A stretch of DNA of 64,000 bases, taken from assembly GCA_937924475.1 (NCBI GenBank), contig CALDSV010000006.1, forward strand, positions 17,511-81,510, given 5' to 3'. Source of the DNA: an uncultured bacterium. GTDB taxonomy: Bacteria; Nitrospirota; Thermodesulfovibrionia; Thermodesulfovibrionales; Thermodesulfovibrionaceae. Positions within the stretch are counted from its first letter, which is position 1. Each line of letters starts with the position of its first letter. This document shows positions 56,999 through 64,000 of the stretch, piece after piece. Both the position numbers and the translations under genes were made by a program. The notes under the pieces were generated by a model. It was given only the letters and a program-made list of their open reading frames with translations, was not told where the DNA came from and searched no databases.

Positions 56999-57900
56999 TA
57001 CAAATTCTGGGTAAAACTAATATTGATTTCTTAGGGAAAAGAAATTTTGCCTTTGCATTATCAATAATAATGACAATTATTGGTATTTTCTCTATATTTC
57101 AGATTCAAACAGGAAAAGCAAATCTTGGAGTAGATTTTGCAGGTGGCTTAAGCCTTCAGATAAGGTTTTCTCAGCCCATTACTATTGCAGAAGTAAGAAC
57201 AGTTTTAGATAAGGCTGGTATTAAGGATGCTGATATACAGGATTTGCCCACAGAGAGAAAACTTTTAATTAAGCTTAAAAAACAACAGCAGGATGCACAG
57301 GATGTAATTGAAAAGGCTCTAAAGGACAGTCTTTCTGCAAAGGAACCCATCATAGAGTCCATAACTGAGATAGGACCGAAAATCGGTGAAAGAACAAAAA
57401 GAGATGCTCTCTTGGCTATTTTAGTAGCTACCTTAGGAATTCTAATTTACATTGCTATTAGATTTAGATTTCATTTTGCTATTGGAGCAACTTTAGCTAC
57501 TTTCCATGATGTAATGGCAGTGTTGGGGATTTTTTATCTTCTAAATAAAGAGATTAATTTAATTTTTATCAGTGCACTTCTTACAATTGCTGGTTATTCT
57601 CTTACGGATACAGTTGTTGTTTTTGATAGAATTCGTGAAAATCTCGGAAAAGTAGCAAAAGGTTCTATGACTTTAGAAACATTAATGAATAAAAGCATAA
57701 ATGAAGTTTTATCAAGAACAATTATCACATCCCTTACCACATTTATGGCAGCTTTAGCTCTCTTCTTATTTGGTGGAGAAGTCTTACATGACTTTGCTCT
57801 TGCTATAATGATTGGGATTTTAGTGGGAACATACTCTTCTATTTTTGTAGCAAGTCCAGTGGTTTTGCTTCTTGGTAATAATTCCTTGATAAAGAGATAA
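56995..57900 (+). CDS. secF: Protein translocase subunit SecF
   Basis: [34 protein letters not shown]. Confidence 0.97.
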   Translation: MIQILGKTNIDFLGKRNFAFALSIIMTIIGIFSIFQIQTGKANLGVDFAGGLSLQIRFSQPITIAEVRTVLDKAGIKDADIQDLPTERKLLIKLKKQQQDAQDVIEKALKDSLSAKEPIIESITEIGPKIGERTKRDALLAILVATLGILIYIAIRFRFHFAIGATLATFHDVMAVLGIFYLLNKEINLIFISALLTIAGYSLTDTVVVFDRIRENLGKVAKGSMTLETLMNKSINEVLSRTIITSLTTFMAALALFLFGGEVLHDFALAIMIGILVGTYSSIFVASPVVLLLGNNSLIKR

Positions 57901-57901
57901 G

Positions 57902-59575
57902 ATGGAATATTCAGAATGGGTTGTTACAAAAACAAATCAGGATTATCTTCAGTATATATCAAACACCCTTGGTATAACTGTTCCTATTGCTCAGGTTTTA
58001 CTCTCACGGGGGCTTAGGGAAGTTGAAGAAATATACTCCTTCCTTAATCCTCATCTGGACAGCATTGATCCTTTTGAAATTTCAGGAGTCTATGAAGCAA
58101 CCCAGATAATAATTTCTGCAATAAAATCCAATAAAAAAATCTTAATTAATGGTGATTACGATGCCGATGGCTTAACCTCAACAGCTCTTCTTTACGATAT
58201 TTTAAGGAAAAAAGGTGCGCAAGTTTTTTATTACATACCTAATAGAATATTACATGGTTACGGTTTAAGCCAAAAAAGCCTTGAAGAGGCAAAGAGGGTT
58301 GGAGCAGAATTAATAATTACTGTGGATTGTGGTATAAGAGATTTTGATGCTGTAGATCATGCAAACAAAGAGGGGATAGGGGTCATAATTACAGATCATC
58401 ATGAACCCTTAAGAGTCAATGAAAAAGTAAAAATTCCTCAGGCTTTAGCTGTTATTAACCCAAAAATTGATGGCAAAGTTACCTACAGCTGTCTTTCAGG
58501 TGTAGGTGTTGCTTTTATGCTTGCTATGGCGTTGGACAGGGAAAAGGCTCTGGAATACTTAGATCTTGTTGCCATAGGAACCTATGCAGATATGGTTCCT
58601 CTTACTTTTGCAAATAGAGTTATTATGAAGCATGGATGGAATTTTATTGAATCTCCAAAGAGAAACTCCCTTAGAGTCCTCAAGAGTGTGGCTGGAATAA
58701 ATTCGAATTATTTAAAAGGTTTTCATTTAAGCTTTTGTCTCATACCAAGAATTAATGCTCCTGGCAGAGTTGACGATGCTACTGATGTGGTTAGATTTTT
58801 AATTTCTGAAGATGATTCAGAATTAGAAAAACTTAGTAAATGGCTAAATCAAATAAATTCTCTAAGACAAAAGATGGAAGAAAAGATAATGACTGAGGTG
58901 GAGGAAAAATTACAGAAGGATTTTAATGATGAACCTGTAATTGTTTTATGGGGAAAGTGGCATCCCGGAGTAATTGGTACTGTAGCCAGCAAACTAATTG
59001 ATAGGTTTCAAAGGCCTGTTTTTGTTTTCTCTACTAATGAAGAAATAGCAAAGGGTTCAGCAAGAGCACCTTACGGAATAGATCTACAAGAGTTATTAAT
59101 GGGATGTAAGGATATACTTCTAAGATTTGGTGGACATAAAGGAGCTGCTGGTATGTCTCTGAAAGGAGATGATTTAGACAATCTCAAAGAGCGTTTATGT
59201 AGCATTGCTAAAGATTTAATAAAATACAATAAAAATATCCTCTATTTAGATGTGGCAGTAGCTTTGAAGGAAGTGACAGAAAGAGTAGCAAAAGAGGTTG
59301 CCTTACTTGAGCCTTTTGGAGAAGGTAACAAAGAGCCCCTATTTGGAGCAAAGGAATTAACTGTGGTAAATTTAAAAAAAGTAGGAAACAATCATCTAAG
59401 AATGTTTTTGCGACAAAATGGAAATACTCTTGCAGCCATTGGATTTGATATGGCAGAAGCGCAAATCTTAGAGGGTTCACTGGTTGATGCAGCTTTTATC
59501 CCTACTATCAATGAATGGGAGGGGATAAAAAGTCTTCAGCTTCAACTTAAAGCAATAAGAAAGGCATGCCAATGA
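57902..59575 (+). CDS. recJ: Single-stranded-DNA-specific exonuclease RecJ
   Basis: INGDYDADGLTSTALL; TVDCGIRDFDA; ITDHHEP; RFGGHKGAAGMSL. Confidence 0.96.
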   Translation: MEYSEWVVTKTNQDYLQYISNTLGITVPIAQVLLSRGLREVEEIYSFLNPHLDSIDPFEISGVYEATQIIISAIKSNKKILINGDYDADGLTSTALLYDILRKKGAQVFYYIPNRILHGYGLSQKSLEEAKRVGAELIITVDCGIRDFDAVDHANKEGIGVIITDHHEPLRVNEKVKIPQALAVINPKIDGKVTYSCLSGVGVAFMLAMALDREKALEYLDLVAIGTYADMVPLTFANRVIMKHGWNFIESPKRNSLRVLKSVAGINSNYLKGFHLSFCLIPRINAPGRVDDATDVVRFLISEDDSELEKLSKWLNQINSLRQKMEEKIMTEVEEKLQKDFNDEPVIVLWGKWHPGVIGTVASKLIDRFQRPVFVFSTNEEIAKGSARAPYGIDLQELLMGCKDILLRFGGHKGAAGMSLKGDDLDNLKERLCSIAKDLIKYNKNILYLDVAVALKEVTERVAKEVALLEPFGEGNKEPLFGAKELTVVNLKKVGNNHLRMFLRQNGNTLAAIGFDMAEAQILEGSLVDAAFIPTINEWEGIKSLQLQLKAIRKACQ

Positions 59576-60366
59576 GATTTACGGTTATAGATTTACTTAC
59601 CAAGAAAAAACAAGGCTCAAAGATTACCATGCTTACTGCCTATGATTATCCCTTTGCAAGTATTGTTGATGAAGCTGGCATAGATATGATTTTGGTAGGA
59701 GACTCTCTATCAATGGTCTTTCAAGGAAATGAAAGTACCCTTCCAGTTACCATGGAGGAGATCATTTATCATACAAAAATTGTCTCTAAAGCTACAAAAA
59801 GAGCCATGGTAGTAGCAGATATGCCCTTTATGTCTTATCAAATAAGTAAAGAGGAAGCTGTAAGAAATGCAGGAAGACTTATAAAGGAAGCCTATGCTCA
59901 AGCAGTAAAACTTGAAGGAGGAAGAGAAATTTTAAATCAAGTTAAAGCTATTACAGAAGCTGAAATTCCGGTAATAGGCCACATTGGACTAACTCCTCAA
60001 GCAGTTTTAAGAATGGGAGGATATAAGCTCCAAGGAAAACATCCTGAACAGGCAAAGAGAATAAAAGAAGATGCTTTAATGCTTCAGGATGCTGGAGCTG
60101 TCGCTGTGGTGTTAGAGGTTATTCCTTCAGAACTTGCTAAGGAAATTACAGAAAGCCTTGAAATTCCCACCATAGGAATTGGTGCTGGACCTTTCTGTGA
60201 TGGTCAGGTTTTGGTACTACATGATTTACTTGGACTTTTTGAAAAATTTACACCTAAATTTGTAAAGAAATATGCAAATCTAAGAGAACATATATTAAAA
60301 GCATTAAATCAATTCAGAGACGAAGTAGAAAAAGGATTATTTCCAGATAAAGAACACTCTTTTTAA
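59566..60366 (+). CDS. panB: 3-methyl-2-oxobutanoate hydroxymethyltransferase
   Basis: [60 protein letters not shown]. Confidence 0.97.
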   Translation: MPMRFTVIDLLTKKKQGSKITMLTAYDYPFASIVDEAGIDMILVGDSLSMVFQGNESTLPVTMEEIIYHTKIVSKATKRAMVVADMPFMSYQISKEEAVRNAGRLIKEAYAQAVKLEGGREILNQVKAITEAEIPVIGHIGLTPQAVLRMGGYKLQGKHPEQAKRIKEDALMLQDAGAVAVVLEVIPSELAKEITESLEIPTIGIGAGPFCDGQVLVLHDLLGLFEKFTPKFVKKYANLREHILKALNQFRDEVEKGLFPDKEHSF

Positions 60367-60379
60367 GGGAGGTAAAAAG

Positions 60380-61594
60380 GTGTTATCACCAGACAGACAA
60401 TTTGAGATCATTAAAAGAGGTGCAATTGAAATAATTCTGGAGGAAGATCTCAAAAAAAAGATTGAAAAATCATATAGAGATAAGAAACCTTTAAGAATTA
60501 AAGTGGGCTTTGATCCAACAGCTCCAGATATTCATTTAGGACATACTGTTTTGCTTGAAAAGATGAGGCAATTTCAGGAATTAGGACACGAAGTAATATT
60601 TTTAATTGGTGATTTTACTGGAATGATAGGAGATCCCTCTGGAAAAACTGAAACAAGAAAACCTCTCACAAAAGAGGAAGTCTTAAAAAATGCTGAAACT
60701 TATAAAGAACAGGTTTTCAAAATACTCCATCCAGAAAAAACGATTATAAGATTTAACAGTGAATGGTTTGGCTCCATGACAGCTTTGGAGATGTGTAGAC
60801 TTGCTGGTGCTGAGACAGTGGCAAGAATGCTTGAAAGAGAGGATTTTAAAAAGAGATTTTCTGAGGGAAGGCCAATAACAATTCTTGAATTCCTTTACCC
60901 TCTTCTGCAAGCTTATGATTCTGTCTATCTAAAGGCAGATATAGAGCTTGGAGGCACTGATCAAAGGTTTAATCTGCTCATGGGAAGACAGCTTATGAAA
61001 ATGTATGGTATGGAGGAACAGGTTATAATAATGATGCCTTTGTTGGAGGGACTTGACGGAGTTCAAAAGATGTCAAAAAGTCTTGGAAATTATGTAGGAA
61101 TAAATGAGGCTCCAGATGAAATGTTTGGGAAACTCATGTCAATAAATGATGAATTAATGATTAAATATTACGAACTTTTAAGTCATATTCCTCTTGAACA
61201 GTTAGAGGAACTTAAAAGAGGTATAAAGGAAGGTAAAGTAAATCCAAGAGATGCAAAGGAATCCTTAGCTTTTGAATTGGTACAAAGATATCATGGAAAA
61301 GAGGCTGCTCAACGAGCAAAAGAGAGATTTATAAGGCTATTCAGACAAAAGGACACTCCCGAGGATATCGAATCATTTGAGATTTCCTACGAAGAAGGAG
61401 GACTTTGGATCCCGAAAATATTCAAAGAAAAGGGAATAACAAAAAGCACTTCAGAAGCAATTAGACTAATCAACCAAAAAGCAGTAAAGATAAACAATTA
61501 TGTTATAACAGATAAGGATACAAAACTTAAACCCGGAGAATACACTATAAAAGTGGGAAAAAGAAGGTTTTTTAAACTCATAGTAGTCCAATGA
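60380..61594 (+). CDS. tyrS: Tyrosyl-tRNA synthetase
   Basis: [40 protein letters not shown]4 domain. Confidence 0.97.
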   Translation: MLSPDRQFEIIKRGAIEIILEEDLKKKIEKSYRDKKPLRIKVGFDPTAPDIHLGHTVLLEKMRQFQELGHEVIFLIGDFTGMIGDPSGKTETRKPLTKEEVLKNAETYKEQVFKILHPEKTIIRFNSEWFGSMTALEMCRLAGAETVARMLEREDFKKRFSEGRPITILEFLYPLLQAYDSVYLKADIELGGTDQRFNLLMGRQLMKMYGMEEQVIIMMPLLEGLDGVQKMSKSLGNYVGINEAPDEMFGKLMSINDELMIKYYELLSHIPLEQLEELKRGIKEGKVNPRDAKESLAFELVQRYHGKEAAQRAKERFIRLFRQKDTPEDIESFEISYEEGGLWIPKIFKEKGITKSTSEAIRLINQKAVKINNYVITDKDTKLKPGEYTIKVGKRRFFKLIVVQ

Positions 61595-62283
61595 AAGGTT
61601 TTTTAAAAAAATTTCCCACCATTGCAATAGTTCTTAATGATAGGGATGTTATAAGCCTTCCTAAGGAAGAAATAAAAGATGCTGATATCATAGAGTTAAG
61701 AATAGATCTTTTTGAAAACATTGAAAAAATAGAAGATATTTTTCATGAGGCTAAAGAGAGATTTGATTTACCATTAATAGCAACAATTAGAATTCCTCAA
61801 GAGGGTGGAGGGAAAAATTTTGAAAATAGAGTAGATCTTTACAGAAAAATATTGGACTATGTGCAATTTATTGATGTAGAAATCTTTTCAGAGGATGCAA
61901 AAATTATAAGGGAAGTTGCAAAAGAAGCTAATAAAATTCTAATAACCTCCTATCATTGCTTCCAATATACGCCTAACATAGAAAAACTCAGAGAAATACT
62001 AATAGCTGGGAAAAAATTGGGTGGAGACATTATTAAAATAGCCACCATGATTCAAAATGTTTCTGATTTGGAGACTATTCTCCTCTTTACTTTACAGCAT
62101 AAGGAGGAAAATATAATTACCATAGGCATGGGTGACAAAGGAATTCCATCAAGAATTATTAATCCCCTTTTTGGTTCTTTGATCACATATGCTTCTTTAC
62201 ATAAGGCTTCAGCTCCGGGACAGATTCCTCTTAAAGAAATGGTAAAAATTTTTCAGACCCTAAAGGTTCTCTCTTCTGTCTAA
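61591..62283 (+). CDS. aroD: Type I 3-dehydroquinate dehydratase
   Basis: [50 protein letters not shown]. Confidence 0.92.
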   Translation: MKGFLKKFPTIAIVLNDRDVISLPKEEIKDADIIELRIDLFENIEKIEDIFHEAKERFDLPLIATIRIPQEGGGKNFENRVDLYRKILDYVQFIDVEIFSEDAKIIREVAKEANKILITSYHCFQYTPNIEKLREILIAGKKLGGDIIKIATMIQNVSDLETILLFTLQHKEENIITIGMGDKGIPSRIINPLFGSLITYASLHKASAPGQIPLKEMVKIFQTLKVLSSV

Positions 62284-62320
62284 TTTATGTCTAATTTAAT
62301 TGGAAAATCAGGCTGAAAAA

Positions 62321-63628
62321 TTAATGATTAGGTGATATATTATTAAGGAATTTTCTGCTTTTAATAAGATAAGAATAGAAATGGGCTGCTTTAGTTGGTA
62401 TTCTTTTAAAAGTTTTAAAATCAACTCTGTAAAGTCCAAATCTTGCATCAAGTCCGTGAAGCCATTCATAATTGTCAATTAAAGACCAATAGAAATAGCC
62501 CCTTACATCTATTCCTTCTGCTATGGCATTTTCTATTACATCAATGTGTGATTTAATGTATTTAATTTTTCTGTTGTCATTCCTTGTGGCAATTCCATTT
62601 TCTGTAATGATTAGAGGAACATTAAGCCGAGAAGCGTATTTTAGAACCTTCTTTAATCCCTTTGGGTATATTTCCCATCCCATATCAGTAAGACCGTGTC
62701 CGTCTATGTCTCTATGTCTAAATTCAATGAATAGTTTCCGAAAAGGATTAAATCTCATATGAACTCTTGTATAGTAGTTTATGCCAAAAAAGTCAATTTT
62801 TCCCTTTATGGGAACTTCTATTTCTATTCCTTTTCTAAAGGGAATGGGTAGAGTAATTTTTCCCTCTAAAAATCCATCAATTATTGAGTGATTGTAGAAT
62901 CTTTTTGCAACTTTTGATAAAACTCTATCAAAAGGATTCCATCTACACCAAGGTGCAAAAACAGCCATGTTGTGGGCAATACTTACCATGGAATTCTTAT
63001 TAATTAAATGTAAAAGTTCATAGATATGGCTATGACAAATTAGAATGTTTTTTAAAGCTTTCATCCCCAAATTTAAATCTCTATATCCTGGAGGAATACA
63101 ACCTTCTAAGTAACCACCCAATATGAGAAGATAAGGCTCATTGAAAGTAATCCAATAGTCAACTCCCTTTATGTTTTCAATAAGTTTTTCTACGTATTCT
63201 GTGAATTTCTCTATGGATTTTCTCTTATGCCAGGGATATTTGGTTATAAACCATATGGGATGAGTAAAATGATGAATTGTAACCATTGGTGTTATGTTGT
63301 TTTCTCTTAATAGATCAATAATTTTTTGATAATGTTGAACTACTTCCTTATTCCAGTAATTTTCAGCAGGTTGAATTCTGCTCCATTCAATAGAGAATCT
63401 GTAGGCATTGACACCAAGATTTTTTATAAGTTTAATATCTTCCTTGTAGAGTTCATAATGATTGGTCACCTTTGGATTAAGCTCAAAGATACTGTCCCAT
63501 GTGGACCAATCAGCATAGGGAGAACCTTCCAACTGAAAAGCAGAAGTAGCTACTCCCCAAAGAAAGTCTCTATTTTGGTTTGTGTCTATATGGTAATGAG
63601 ATATAAACTGATGTTCCTTTTCCATATT
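62321..63628 (-). CDS. GH1 family beta-glycosidase
   Basis: DFLWGVATSAFQLEG; TFNEPY acid/base; ITENG nucleophile; start set at MEKEHQF. Confidence 0.93.
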   Translation of the reverse strand, partial: NMEKEHQFISHYHIDTNQNRDFLWGVATSAFQLEGSPYADWSTWDSIFELNPKVTNHYELYKEDIKLIKNLGVNAYRFSIEWSRIQPAENYWNKEVVQHYQKIIDLLRENNITPMVTIHHFTHPIWFITKYPWHKRKSIEKFTEYVEKLIENIKGVDYWITFNEPYLLILGGYLEGCIPPGYRDLNLGMKALKNILICHSHIYELLHLINKNSMVSIAHNMAVFAPWCRWNPFDRVLSKVAKRFYNHSIIDGFLEGKITLPIPFRKGIEIEVPIKGKIDFFGINYYTRVHMRFNPFRKLFIEFRHRDIDGHGLTDMGWEIYPKGLKKVLKYASRLNVPLIITENGIATRNDNRKIKYIKSHIDVIENAIAEGIDVRGYFYWSLIDNYEWLHGLDARFGLYRVDFKTFKRIPTKAAHFYSYLIKSRKFLNNISPNH

Positions 63629-64000
63629 CGCTCTCAATTTCAATGGCTCCTTTAAGAATATTTATAAGTTCTCTTGTTATGTATAGACCTAAGCCAGAGC
63701 TTTCATAAATTTTTTCATTAATTGATTCTAAGGAACAGTAAGGATGGAAAAGATTTCTCATTTTATCCATGGGAATTCCTCTTCCTGTATCTTGAATTTT
63801 TATTAGAATTTCTTCTTTTAATATTTTTAAACCTATGAATATATAGCCTTCTTCAGTAAATTTGGCTGAATTTGATGCTATATTCATAAGAATTTGTCTT
63901 ATTTTTAAGGGATCAGAAAGCATTACAAAGCTTTTAGAGGGGAAGTGAGTTTTTAATTGTATTGGTTTACTACCTATGAGAATTTTAGTTATTTCAATAA
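63570..64000 (-). CDS. Histidine kinase C-terminus (HATPase), runs off window
   Basis: LSDPLKIRQILMNIASNSAKFTEEGYI; QDTGRGIP; SSGLGLYITREL; frame stays open to 64000. Confidence 0.88.
   Translation of the reverse strand, partial: IEITKILIGSKPIQLKTHFPSKSFVMLSDPLKIRQILMNIASNSAKFTEEGYIFIGLKILKEEILIKIQDTGRGIPMDKMRNLFHPYCSLESINEKIYESSGLGLYITRELINILKGAIEIESEYGKGTSVYISLPYRHKPK

Noticed and set aside
1-64000. CRISPR arrays, tRNA/rRNA genes, transposons, prophage, toxin-antitoxin or defence islands
   Set aside because: None seen on reading; gene content is housekeeping and regulatory. A tRNAscan/CRISPR/defence-finder run would be needed to exclude subtle cases.

Overview
The window is ordinary chromosomal backbone from what looks like an AT-rich, thermophile-like anaerobe. 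Gene content suggests a Thermodesulfovibrio-like Nitrospirota, but that is inference. I saw no rRNA, tRNA, CRISPR array or transposase. From start to end it carries: argC (partial), rpsI and rplM; a type IV pilus locus (minor prepilins, a DUF2723-like membrane protein, two pilins, a two-component system and pilMNOPQ); metabolic genes (aroE, acyl-CoA synthetase, gpsA, lytic transglycosylase, nadA, acyl-CoA dehydrogenase, TldE/PmbA-like, queD, hpt); flagellar genes (fliS, fliD, flaG, flagellin); ftsK and uppP; an O2/peroxide-defence cluster (Fur/PerR-like regulator with an extra zinc ribbon, ferritin-like protein, flavodiiron protein, rubrerythrin); a radical SAM/SPASM gene with minimal SufC and SufB; menG/ubiE and lgt; a large phosphate-starvation island (pstSCAB-phoU, a second pstS, a receiver protein, phosphoesterases, alkaline phosphatase, a GT21-like glycosyltransferase, a PHP protein); and yajC-secD-secF-recJ-panB-tyrS-aroD, a GH1 glycosidase and a partial histidine kinase. 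The strongest non-obvious signal is three intergenic sites built the same way: four TTAACA-like hexamers at exact 11-bp spacing, then 9 nt, then a -10-like hexamer. They lie upstream of pstS, a PHP/GT21/alkaline phosphatase operon and a lone receiver gene. They look like PhoP-type Pho boxes and define a local Pho regulon that includes a glycosyltransferase (possible phosphate-sparing lipid remodelling) and a half-length receiver microprotein. Other signals are a shared 11-bp-phased TTCACA repeat upstream of two pilin operons and a sigma28 flagellin promoter whose leader has CsrA-like hairpins.
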